A DNA stretch of 39,726 bases from a virus: IMG/VR virus record IMGVR_UViG_3300032241_002195, positions 1-39,726 of that record. The stretch is one strand, 5' to 3'. Shown piece after piece: positions 7,895-15,496 of the stretch; position 1 is the stretch's first letter; the number at the start of each line of letters is the position of its first letter. A program made the translations under genes and the position numbers. Under the pieces are notes generated by a model, which saw nothing but the letters and a program-made list of their open reading frames with translations, made no database searches and was not told where the DNA came from.

Positions 7895-9307
7895 ATGACA
7901 AAATTTAATAGCAGAGCTGCTGCCAAAAAGAAAAGGCAGAACAACGATCAATTAAGCATTGTTCATCACCAAGTAGGAAACGATACTTACAAGTTCCATG
8001 AAGAAGACCCTAACGCTGGGCACATGGATCGTGAAGCAGCGCTTATGTCAAAACACTACCTTAAAGGTTGTGGAAATAAGTGCAAACCAGGTTGCACAGG
8101 AAGTTACAGAGATCAAGGTCTTAAAAGACCAGATCCAGTAGCAGTAGAATTATTTGGTCTTGCTCCAGATGACCCAAAGAACCTCGATGGTGAATGGCAT
8201 CACGACCCTAGCTTAACTAAAATGGCTAGACTACGCACCCTTACAGATATTGCTGACATTCCTGTTACAGTGAATGATTTTGAAGGTGAAGAAAAAGTTG
8301 CTAAAAAAAGAAAATTTTCTGATTTTCTATTATACCCTCAAATAAAAATTACTAAAGGTAAAGGTAAATTTGATAGAGGCATCTCTGCTGGTCAATATAT
8401 CGATGAATCTGGCAATAAACGATTCGGTGCACCTATGGAAAAAATTGGACTAATCCATGGTTATGCACAAGCTGGTTACAATCGATTAATTGAATCAGGC
8501 AGTACAAAACTCGCTGATTATTTTAAAGTAGCAAAAGTTGCTTCGGCACTTTCTGATGGAACAACTATTTCAGCAAAAGATTCACGACCTAGTGAGAATC
8601 GTAAATTTCGTCGGCTTTCAAAAAATGGTGTTCCAGCAAATGCTATGACTGAATTGAATCATGTTGTAAGGCATATTGCTAGTCGTATTAGCCCAGACTT
8701 TGTACACCATGAAGATCCGGATGTTAAAGAAGCTTTAAATCAATCACATCGTGAAAATCATAATGCAGCAAAAACTGCAGAATTTGCAATGTGTTTTTGT
8801 CCACACTGTGTATTAGACCAGTCATCGACCCCAACGAATACAATATTTGATATTCAAGATCGTACTCGTGCAGCAAAACACCCTGCAACGTCAGACTCTT
8901 TCTTTGCAGGATCACCTCAGTTTCATCACCCAGATCTTGGAGAAGGTCTAGAAGGAAGAACTTCCGATCTTGGTAGAACTGGTAAGCAATCTCCTCATAA
9001 TGGTTTTTGGATTAGAGATGCAATTAAGTATATAACTGCTGCTGTCCGTGGTCGTAAAAACGAAGAGAATCCATTCCACCCAGGACCTTCTGCTCTGCTC
9101 CAAGATGCTCGACTCCATGCTATTGATCCATCAGAATTTGAAAATGGTGGTGGTGTTTCACCATTCGTACGGAATTACGACTACGAAGGACCTACCGAAG
9201 AACCTGAAAGCACACCAAAGCCAATTAAGAGAAGAAGACCAGAAGTCATTTCTGAAGAACTTACTAAGGTTAAAGAAAAAATTCTCAATCCTAAGGAAGA
9301 AAATTAA
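7895..9307 (+). CDS. hypothetical, probable virion-associated protein
   Basis: This 470-residue protein is not recognised. It starts with a basic segment (FNSRAAAKKKRQNN), has a Cys cluster GCGNKCKPGCTG near residues 59-70 and CFCPHC near 298-303, and ends in a lysine-rich tail. A KVAKVAS segment near residue 210 matches a short motif seen in many proteins of this window. The basic N-terminus and Cys pairs recall the zinc-knuckle proteins at 24709-30882, so it may belong to the same virion-linked set. A different-frame ORF at 9048-9323 on the same strand is a shadow of this gene. Confidence 0.7.
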   Translation: MTKFNSRAAAKKKRQNNDQLSIVHHQVGNDTYKFHEEDPNAGHMDREAALMSKHYLKGCGNKCKPGCTGSYRDQGLKRPDPVAVELFGLAPDDPKNLDGEWHHDPSLTKMARLRTLTDIADIPVTVNDFEGEEKVAKKRKFSDFLLYPQIKITKGKGKFDRGISAGQYIDESGNKRFGAPMEKIGLIHGYAQAGYNRLIESGSTKLADYFKVAKVASALSDGTTISAKDSRPSENRKFRRLSKNGVPANAMTELNHVVRHIASRISPDFVHHEDPDVKEALNQSHRENHNAAKTAEFAMCFCPHCVLDQSSTPTNTIFDIQDRTRAAKHPATSDSFFAGSPQFHHPDLGEGLEGRTSDLGRTGKQSPHNGFWIRDAIKYITAAVRGRKNEENPFHPGPSALLQDARLHAIDPSEFENGGGVSPFVRNYDYEGPTEEPESTPKPIKRRRPEVISEELTKVKEKILNPKEEN

Positions 9308-9334
9308 TGTTAATAAAAATTAATTGGATAAGCC

Positions 9335-9365
9335 TTGACACGTACTCCTGTCAATCTCCTATAGT
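9335..9365 (+). promoter_or_regulatory. candidate sigma70-like promoter with inverted repeat
   Basis: TTGACA at 9335-9340 and TATAGT at 9360-9365 form a host-type promoter with a long 19-base spacer. The -35 hexamer is also one arm of a perfect 6-bp inverted repeat with TGTCAA at 9349-9354, which could be a repressor site overlapping the promoter. A good Shine-Dalgarno (AAGGAAA, 9373-9379) and the ATG at 9382 follow. Confidence 0.45.
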
Positions 9366-9381
9366 ATAACTTAAGGAAATC

Positions 9382-9807
9382 ATGAATAATCCTTGTCAAA
9401 ATAGTTGCAATATTAATGCTTGTATTTGCGAAAATAATACAAAAAATGATGAAAAACAGCTAAAAATAGCTGAATTTAAGGAAAAAACCGACAAAATACG
9501 TCATTTTTTATCAAAAAACGTTAAAAATACGTCATTTTTACACAAAAAAGACAAAAAACCATTAAAAGCTAAGAACTACCATATTACCATAGTTGATGCT
9601 AGCAATGAAGATGGTTACTACATGGAATACTCCAAGGACATCAACCTTGTTGAGTTTGCAATGATCCTTACCAATATTTTTGGCATAGATATGCATGTTG
9701 GTTACGACGAAGATAATGATGAGTCACTTCAGGAAAATGTTATTTTCTTTAAAAATTTAGATGAAGTCATTGATTTCATTCAGAATAGAAAAAAGGAAGA
9801 AGAATGA
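9382..9807 (+). CDS. hypothetical small protein
   Basis: This 141-residue protein is not recognised. The first 18 residues contain four cysteines (NPCQNSCNINACICE), then a lysine-rich linker of about 40 residues, then a compact alpha/beta domain from about residue 58 (YHITIVDASNEDGYYMEYS) ending in EVIDFIQNRKKEEE. The linker DNA contains a 16-bp direct repeat. It has its own candidate promoter and strong RBS, and overlaps the following oxygenase gene by four bases, so it may regulate or precede it in one transcript. Confidence 0.7.
   Translation: MNNPCQNSCNINACICENNTKNDEKQLKIAEFKEKTDKIRHFLSKNVKNTSFLHKKDKKPLKAKNYHITIVDASNEDGYYMEYSKDINLVEFAMILTNIFGIDMHVGYDEDNDESLQENVIFFKNLDEVIDFIQNRKKEEE
9493..9539 (+). 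repeat. pair of 16-bp direct repeats inside a gene
   Basis: AAAATACGTCATTTTT occurs at 9493-9508 and again at 9524-9539, start to start 31 bases (about three helical turns). Each unit is also a near-palindrome around ACGT. The two copies are read in different frames (one as RHF, the other as TSF), so protein repetition does not explain the conservation. An operator or protein-binding pair is possible. Confidence 0.45.
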
Positions 9808-10580
9808 CAAATAATCGTGAGTTCACATCATTTGAACTAATGCCAAATGTAAGAATTTACCAAGGGTTGCTACCAGATGCAGATGAATTATATAAAACTA
9901 TAAAAGAATCTGAATTTAATAATGAAGGTAAATACTTTTTTGATAAATGGACACAATGGGGTCTATTTGGGACTTATGCAAACATAAATTGGGAAAAATA
10001 TTTTTCTGATGAACTTGACGCAAAAACAAAAGAAGAAAAATATGTATACGATAGTGTGCTTGAGGCAAATGAAATTGCTACAAAACATTATAAAGAAGAA
10101 TACAAGATTGATTATCCAGAAACAGCATTTCTTGATAAACCAAAGTTTCATAAATACGATATAGGTGTTGACAACATGGATAATGATTTAACCATGCAAT
10201 ATCACACAGATTTTATTATCTCTGAACGTGATCATCCGGGTCCCAAATTCTTATTGACATGCACTACATATATAAATGACGATTATGAGGGCGGAGAAAT
10301 TGAATTTTATGTAGGGGATGACTTTTATCCATATAAACCAAAAGCTGGAGACATTTTAGTATTTCCATCTAATGAACCATATTACCATGGTGTAAAAACT
10401 ATATTAAAGACCAATAAGTTTTTTACTACTAACTTTGTACGTTATACATATGATGGTCATCCAGACTGGCTTGAGAATCAAAGGAAGTACGGTGCTCATC
10501 ATTGGTCAAAAATGGAAATTGAAAGAGTTGACAAAGAGAACCCAACTAATATGAGATACGCAAATAGAGAATCAAAATGA
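9804..10580 (+). CDS. 2OG-Fe(II) oxygenase, detached copy
   Basis: This 258-residue oxygenase lies 2.5 kb beyond the main cluster. Ligands are QYHTD (H134, D136) and YYHGV (H195); a lysine in NKFFTTNF is the probable 2OG anchor. The signature YINDDYEGGEIEF and KPKAGDILVFPS place it with the 3899/4559/6657 lysine-type group. It has a longer N-terminal half and a basic C-terminal tail (ENQRKYGAHHWSK). Its stop overlaps the start of the HNH gene. Confidence 0.9.
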   Translation: MTNNREFTSFELMPNVRIYQGLLPDADELYKTIKESEFNNEGKYFFDKWTQWGLFGTYANINWEKYFSDELDAKTKEEKYVYDSVLEANEIATKHYKEEYKIDYPETAFLDKPKFHKYDIGVDNMDNDLTMQYHTDFIISERDHPGPKFLLTCTTYINDDYEGGEIEFYVGDDFYPYKPKAGDILVFPSNEPYYHGVKTILKTNKFFTTNFVRYTYDGHPDWLENQRKYGAHHWSKMEIERVDKENPTNMRYANRESK

Positions 10581-10999
10581 CCATAGAGGAGCACGATGCA
10601 AATACTACTCACCACTATACTATTCACTATCCTGCTCATCCTGAGCGCACCTCCGATCCACATTACAAAGACTTTGATTCTTACAGAAGGCGAACGAAAA
10701 GCACTGCTCAGTGCAGCGTTGGTTTGCATCGTAATGATTTTAGTGAATGTTCTTTAGATAAACCGTTAGAACTTCACCATAGCCACATCGAATTTTCTCT
10801 TCAAAATGGTGTAGATCTCAAGTGGCTTGAAGTTGACTACCCTGGCGTCTCGGACCCAGATTCTGTTGGTGCATGGGTGGAATCAGCAAAGAATCTAGTA
10901 TGGTTATGCGAATTTCACCATAGAGGACATGGGGGTATTCATACCGCCGCCGCTGCTGATTACGAAGCAGAGAAATACGTCCGAGGATTAATCAAATGA
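10577..10999 (+). CDS. HNH endonuclease-like protein
   Basis: This 140-residue protein carries an HNH (beta-beta-alpha metal) core: LELHHSH with H67, H68 and H70, N106 in AKNLVWLC, and H114/H115/H118 in FHHRGHGG. C46, C58 and C111 could hold a structural zinc. HNH nucleases cut DNA in a metal-dependent way and in phages serve in packaging or as homing enzymes. This one is free-standing and resembles, from memory, small HNH proteins of actinobacteriophages. The first 60 residues overlap a second ORF in another frame (10596-10757). A later start cannot be excluded. Confidence 0.75.
   Translation: MTIEEHDANTTHHYTIHYPAHPERTSDPHYKDFDSYRRRTKSTAQCSVGLHRNDFSECSLDKPLELHHSHIEFSLQNGVDLKWLEVDYPGVSDPDSVGAWVESAKNLVWLCEFHHRGHGGIHTAAAADYEAEKYVRGLIK
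10596..10757 (+). CDS. possible overlapping two-helix membrane peptide
   Basis: A 53-codon ORF lies in another frame inside the 5' part of the HNH gene. Its ATG at 10596 is preceded by GAGGAG, a better ribosome site than that of the HNH start itself. The product would have two hydrophobic segments, about residues 3-18 (ILLTTILFTILLILS) and 37-53 (LLSAALVCIVMILVNVL), joined by a short polar hairpin, like small holins or other phage membrane peptides. It may be a chance reading, but ribosome site, size and topology make it worth listing. Confidence 0.35.
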   Translation: MQILLTTILFTILLILSAPPIHITKTLILTEGERKALLSAALVCIVMILVNVL

Positions 11000-12327
11000 A
11001 ATGCACAATTAGCGACTGCAATGCACCGCACCGTACTTTTATACGACTTCCTGGGCAAGACAAGTCTAAACCATTTTGTGGACCACATACTTTAGAGATG
11101 AGAAGCAGATTTAGTCAAACAACCCCTGAATCTGAAACATTAGCTCCAGTAATCGATATAAAGACTAGAGAACGAATTGCTTCTTGGTCACAAAGATATG
11201 CTAATGATGTGGATGCGACTGATGACGGACTTTCTACAATGGCTACTGATCTTAACTCTCATATTTTTAGTTACACTGGTCAATCAGGACAAAGCCCTAC
11301 CGATCGTATGTATAAGGGTATGGGTGGTGCAGACCTAGACAATCAACCACAACTATCTAGTCTACGTAGTAAGTATAATGATTCCTCCCCCGGTTCTATA
11401 GGAAAAGCAGTACAGCAAATAAAACTATTTACTGGCAAAGATTCATATGGTAGTGACATTCGCACTAATAGAGAAAAATTTCCAGAATTTCATGGTTTAA
11501 TGGATCAAGCTAGTCCCATTGCTGGAGGTCTTAGCAGGGGAACAGTTTTAACAGATGTTCGTCATGGAACTTCCGGGTCTCCAATCGATATATCCCAACA
11601 CTATAAAGTTGGAGATAAGATGATCACTAAAGTAACGAGTGCTACTAGTGATCCAAATTTAGCTAAGAGTTGGGTTCTTGATGATAAACAACGTTTTGAT
11701 AAAGCTAAAAACACTGGAGATAATAGCGTTCTAGATACAAAATATAATGGCGCTCGGCATGGTGCTTTTGTAGTTCAACACTTTCCAGCGGGAATAAAAG
11801 GTTTACAGGTAGCACCACTTTCTGCTGTTCCAGAACACAATGAAGTAGTCCCACAGGCTGGTCAAAAACTTAGAGTTTCTAAAGTAACAGGGCCTGATGA
11901 GAGTGGTGTACATCATGTGTACTACGAACACGATACAGAACGAGTTGCTTCTTGGAATGAACGTTATGCTACTACTGTAAGGCCAGACAAATGCAGACTA
12001 TGCGGTCAATCTGATGATGGGACTCGCACCATTGTTAGCAATGGTACTTGCAAAGACACTCAAGAGTGTGCAGAGACCCAAGAAGGCCTTGCTAATAGAA
12101 CACTTACTGTATTAGAACCAGTTAAAAAGCCTAGGAAAAAGCCTATAGTAGATAGGAAAGGTACAGCAGCTTGTACCCATCCAGACTGTTTAGAAGCAGG
12201 TAAAAGATATCCTGCTACAAGTTTATCATGGGACAAGTCACCCATGGGTAACCCAGTTTGTAGAGATCATTGGCGACCTGGAACCACTGATTACAATTCT
12301 TGGAAAGGCGAGTACAAAAGAAGATGA
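10996..12327 (+). CDS. ADP-ribosyltransferase-like protein with zinc fingers at both ends
   Basis: This 443-residue protein has a probable R-S-E class ADP-ribosyltransferase domain, which would move ADP-ribose from NAD to a target. Visible elements are LSRGTVL (R181), KVTSATSDPNLAKSW (TSAT at 214-217, the STS element) and HNEVVPQAGQKLRV (E283, catalytic glutamate candidate; the usual Glu or Gln two residues earlier is H281). The domain is flanked by a repeated segment, RIASWSQRYA at 60-69 and RVASWNERYA at 316-325. Each end of the protein has a CxxxxC...CxxH finger (C3, C8, C28, H31; and a C-terminal CTHPDC...CRDH), and a CRLCG ribbon follows the second repeat. T4 Alt and ModA are precedents for phage ARTs. 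Confidence 0.65.
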   Translation: MKCTISDCNAPHRTFIRLPGQDKSKPFCGPHTLEMRSRFSQTTPESETLAPVIDIKTRERIASWSQRYANDVDATDDGLSTMATDLNSHIFSYTGQSGQSPTDRMYKGMGGADLDNQPQLSSLRSKYNDSSPGSIGKAVQQIKLFTGKDSYGSDIRTNREKFPEFHGLMDQASPIAGGLSRGTVLTDVRHGTSGSPIDISQHYKVGDKMITKVTSATSDPNLAKSWVLDDKQRFDKAKNTGDNSVLDTKYNGARHGAFVVQHFPAGIKGLQVAPLSAVPEHNEVVPQAGQKLRVSKVTGPDESGVHHVYYEHDTERVASWNERYATTVRPDKCRLCGQSDDGTRTIVSNGTCKDTQECAETQEGLANRTLTVLEPVKKPRKKPIVDRKGTAACTHPDCLEAGKRYPATSLSWDKSPMGNPVCRDHWRPGTTDYNSWKGEYKRR

Positions 12328-13055
12328 TAAAAGAACGTAAAATAGGTAAATTAGGTAAACTAGCACCTCATAGACCAAATGGTTTACACATGTTGGCATT
12401 CTATCAACAGGATCCTCTACCTACTCCTCCAGTATCCATAGGTACTCCTAATGTAGCTGAATGGGAAATGCTTGGCAATGATCAATATGGCGATTGCACT
12501 TTTGCCGGTATTGCTCACGCAAAAATGGCTACAGCAAAAGTACTTGGGTTGAATGAATTGCCACCAACGACTGATGAAGTTGTAAAAGCTTATTTAGCTT
12601 ATACAAATGGCCAGGATGCCGGTGCTGTAGAAGCAGATTTGCTTAAACATTGGCAACAAAATGAGATATTTGGCGGTAAAGTTGCGGCCTATGCACCAAC
12701 TGATCATGCTGACTTTGATGAACTTAGAAGCGTAATAGCATTCTATGGTTTAGCATACATTGGAGTTAGACTTCCATCAGTATGCGAAGAACAATTCCAG
12801 AATCACCAACCATGGGCACTAACAGGAACACCAGCTGATAATAACATTATTGGTGGACACTGCATTATTCTTGTTGGATACGATGAGAAGTGTTTTTATG
12901 GTATTACTTGGGGTGAAGTCCAAGCTATTGAACAAACATGGCTACAAAGTTACATGGATGAATCATGGGCAATTATTACTCCAGAGATTGTAGAAAAAGG
13001 TCAGTATGGGAACATGCGCTTAGAAGACCTACTAGCAGATATTGGTAAATTATAA
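12324..13055 (+). CDS. papain/C39-like cysteine peptidase-like protein
   Basis: The start is the ATG at 12324, which overlaps the previous stop (ATGA), giving 243 residues. QYGDCTFAG holds the candidate nucleophile C58, with an upstream Gln/Asn (N52, Q54) as possible oxyanion residue, and NIIGGHCIILVGYD holds the candidate base H179; ITWG follows. This Cys then His order fits papain-like and C39-like folds. No signal peptide or membrane segment is present. It could process a phage or host protein, cleave an isopeptide bond, or be an amidase. It is coupled to the ART-like gene before and the GNAT-like gene after. Confidence 0.6.
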   Translation: MIKERKIGKLGKLAPHRPNGLHMLAFYQQDPLPTPPVSIGTPNVAEWEMLGNDQYGDCTFAGIAHAKMATAKVLGLNELPPTTDEVVKAYLAYTNGQDAGAVEADLLKHWQQNEIFGGKVAAYAPTDHADFDELRSVIAFYGLAYIGVRLPSVCEEQFQNHQPWALTGTPADNNIIGGHCIILVGYDEKCFYGITWGEVQAIEQTWLQSYMDESWAIITPEIVEKGQYGNMRLEDLLADIGKL

Positions 13056-14563
13056 TGACTATTCCAAAGAGAACAGAAGAAGTATTAGAAGAAAATAACA
13101 AAAAAGTTATTTATTTAGCTAATACTGGACAAATGAGATACAAGACAGGCGGAACTTTCCAAGGACTCTTGGTTGAAGCTATGTCTGGGCCAGAACGTAT
13201 TGGATACTTAACTGCTGAAAAACGTCATGATGGTAACTATGTTCTTGATGGTGTATTCGTAGAAGAAAGTTATAGAAACAACGGTATTGCTACAGATATG
13301 TTGCGTAAAGCACAAAATTCTGTGCAAATGACACCATACATTACTACTGAGAATCAAGTTTACCAATCAGAAGCTGGTAAAAGACTTGCTGAAAAAGAAT
13401 ACAGAATGATGACTGCTAATACTTTTGTCACTGCAGGCCCTCTTTTAGCTGTGCCAGAAATCATTGGCGCAGGAGAAGCTGCAGGAGCTGCTGCAGGAGC
13501 AGGAGAGGCCGCTGCAAGTGGAGGTGGAGCCCTTAGCGGACTTGGTGGTCAGGCTATTAAATCATTAGGCATAAACAGCCTTCTAAACGGTCTTAGAGGC
13601 CCTGGTGTTAATAGTCAACAACAACCGCCATCACAGAGTTCTGGTTCTGGAGGGAGTTCTGGTTCTGGAGGTGAAATACAAACGCCTGATGCAGCACACC
13701 CAGATTTTACTGCTAGCTCTAAGATTTCAACAACAGTTGCATGGCCAGAAAAAACTCATGTAATGCCATGGGAAAATAATAACATGACAGGAATGCCAAC
13801 TTCTAAACAATTTAACTCTAAGTACAAGAATAAAGTAGTTCAACCAGGAGTTAGCCTAACTAGAAAATTTGTTAAAAATTTAGCAGAGGCAGAAACTGTA
13901 ACAGCACCTGCTGATGAAATCCCAATAGTTGATGGGATAGACGCACTAGAAGCCGCCGGTAAAACAATTATACAAAACCCATTACAAACTAAAGAATTGA
14001 TACAGGGTATTGGTGAAAGAATAAAAGCTTTAAGACCAGAAACACCAACCATAGAACCTATGCATACGCCAGAAACAGAACCTATGACATTGCCAGGTCA
14101 CAGACCACGTCGTCCAAAAAGCATTCACATAGAAAAACCGACAGCAGAACCGGTGGAACCAACAACATCAATAGAAGCTCAACCAGAAATGCCAACTTCT
14201 TCAGAAGGTGTTGATGTTGCAAAGCCAAATGAAACTTCTATGAGCACAAGTGAACAACAAAAACCCAATGGATTAAAAGGTTTTTCTTTACCATCTTGGG
14301 GTGGAAAATTAAAATTAAACGTTCCTCACACAACAGTACAATCGTATGATCCAGCACGACCAAGGTTTTCCAGTGCTAATGACACAAGACTTTTAAATCT
14401 TATTGGTGAGCTTTACTATGCTAAGAAAAATGAATGGTCACCAGAAGATGAAACTGTTGAAGAAAAAGTAGAGGATCACGATGAATGGGCTGGAATAACA
14501 AACCATGGTGAATATGATATGCCAGGGCCAAAGAAGTCGTTGCCGCCAACAACTTGGGAATAA
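13055..14563 (+). CDS. GNAT-like domain fused to a low-complexity region
   Basis: This 502-residue protein starts on the stop of the previous gene (TAATG). Residues about 35-120 look like a GNAT acetyltransferase: VLDGVFVEESYRNNGIATDM contains the acetyl-CoA loop RNNGIA. Next is an Ala/Gly-rich stretch (about 130-180) with a hydrophobic lead-in, a Ser/Gly linker, and a long Pro/Thr/Glu-rich tail including RPRRPKS. The C-terminal part has RFSSANDTRLLNLIG, a segment like the ASW-type motifs of neighbours. The tail suggests an unfolded linker or a packaged protein. Catalytic activity is unproven. Confidence 0.55.
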   Translation: MTIPKRTEEVLEENNKKVIYLANTGQMRYKTGGTFQGLLVEAMSGPERIGYLTAEKRHDGNYVLDGVFVEESYRNNGIATDMLRKAQNSVQMTPYITTENQVYQSEAGKRLAEKEYRMMTANTFVTAGPLLAVPEIIGAGEAAGAAAGAGEAAASGGGALSGLGGQAIKSLGINSLLNGLRGPGVNSQQQPPSQSSGSGGSSGSGGEIQTPDAAHPDFTASSKISTTVAWPEKTHVMPWENNNMTGMPTSKQFNSKYKNKVVQPGVSLTRKFVKNLAEAETVTAPADEIPIVDGIDALEAAGKTIIQNPLQTKELIQGIGERIKALRPETPTIEPMHTPETEPMTLPGHRPRRPKSIHIEKPTAEPVEPTTSIEAQPEMPTSSEGVDVAKPNETSMSTSEQQKPNGLKGFSLPSWGGKLKLNVPHTTVQSYDPARPRFSSANDTRLLNLIGELYYAKKNEWSPEDETVEEKVEDHDEWAGITNHGEYDMPGPKKSLPPTTWE

Positions 14564-14581
14564 GAGTTAAAATGACTCTTA
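14561..14581 (+). terminator. terminator-like stem-loop
   Basis: TAAGAGT (14561-14567) and ACTCTTA (14575-14581) form a 7-bp perfect stem with a 7-base loop, starting at the stop codon of the GNAT-like gene. No U-run follows, so it may be a weak terminator, a pausing site or a stabilising 3' hairpin. Confidence 0.35.
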
Positions 14582-14598
14582 ATATGCAGTAGTTATTG

Positions 14599-15495
14599 AT
14601 GAAATACGCAGATCAAGGCAATGGTAACCATGGTGAGGATGCTTCCTTAGATGGTATTGAGCACGCCGAAGAAGGCGAAGGCTTTGGAATACCTGGTCAA
14701 TCTACCAAAGGTGTTATCGGAGCTTTTAGATTTATTGCAGATCGTGGCAACGAAGATGATAATTCTACTGAATTAGTTGCCCCAAAGCGTGTAACAAGAC
14801 TAGACGTAACAAGTGAACCAGGAACTATAGAAAATGAAGGACTGAGCAGCGTAAGCCCAGGTTCTTTGTCTCCCATAATTGGAGGAAATACAATGAGTAC
14901 ATCAGCGAGAATCGCTTATATCATGGAGAACGGTGAACCGTTCTGCAACCACTGTAAAAATAATTTTATACCGACTACTATTAGTCCACGTATTGCGTGC
15001 TCCACTTGTGGATGCGGTCGTCCCAATGATGATCACAAGCTTGGCGATGAAAATTTTGATAATGTTGAGGGAGCCAATGCACAAGACCTTGCTGGCAATA
15101 AAAAAATTGTTAAGCAAGAGACTCGTCTAGTTGATACAGATGATTATGTAACTGCTTTTAACAAAATTGCTAATGACTCAGAACTTTACTACAAGGGTTA
15201 CACTGACGCAGAGACTGGTAAGCCACTTGATGAAGACCTAGCTCTTCTAAGCAAAGACTACTACAATGGTTACGAACAACGTAAATTTTATCACCAGTCT
15301 CCACAACAGAGCGAAGGACAAAAGTTGTTTGACATTAAGCCAAATAGCAATGAAATCCCACGCCAAGGTGTCATGACGCCAGAAGAAGCTGATCGTGGAC
15401 CGCTTCAACTTACTGATGGTACTAATCGTGCAACTGCTTCTAAAATTGCTTCTATTTATCCAATTGATGTAATCCAGAAGTTCTTTGAGGTATAA
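14599..15495 (+). CDS. hypothetical protein with central zinc ribbon
   Basis: The first in-frame ATG is at 14599 (298 residues), with no strong ribosome site; a TTG at 14596 is directly before it. A very strong site lies inside, before an in-frame ATG at 14893. After that internal start come ARIAYIMENGEPFCNHCK and CSTCGCG, a four-cysteine zinc ribbon near residues 115-140. The rest is acidic and mixed, ending ASKIASIYPIDVIQKFFEV. Function unknown. It is close in style to the proteins at 15497 and 24709. Confidence 0.65.
   Translation: MKYADQGNGNHGEDASLDGIEHAEEGEGFGIPGQSTKGVIGAFRFIADRGNEDDNSTELVAPKRVTRLDVTSEPGTIENEGLSSVSPGSLSPIIGGNTMSTSARIAYIMENGEPFCNHCKNNFIPTTISPRIACSTCGCGRPNDDHKLGDENFDNVEGANAQDLAGNKKIVKQETRLVDTDDYVTAFNKIANDSELYYKGYTDAETGKPLDEDLALLSKDYYNGYEQRKFYHQSPQQSEGQKLFDIKPNSNEIPRQGVMTPEEADRGPLQLTDGTNRATASKIASIYPIDVIQKFFEV
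14881..14895 (+). promoter_or_regulatory. strong internal ribosome site and start
   Basis: GGAGGAA at 14881-14887 precedes an in-frame ATG at 14893. It would give a 200-residue product beginning MSTSARIAYIMENG, just before the zinc ribbon. Either this is the true gene start and 14599 is wrong, or two nested products are made. Confidence 0.4.
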
Positions 15496-15496
15496 T

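Noticed and set aside
9048-9323. A 91-codon + strand ORF overlapping the end of gene 7895-9307
   Set aside because: It lies in another frame inside a longer, better-supported gene, is lysine-rich from AT-rich DNA, and has no ribosome site.
14281-14340. A possible second enzyme domain in the GNAT-like protein's tail
   Set aside because: The region is low-complexity Pro/Thr/Glu with a short SLPSWGGKLKLN segment; no catalytic motif can be seen.
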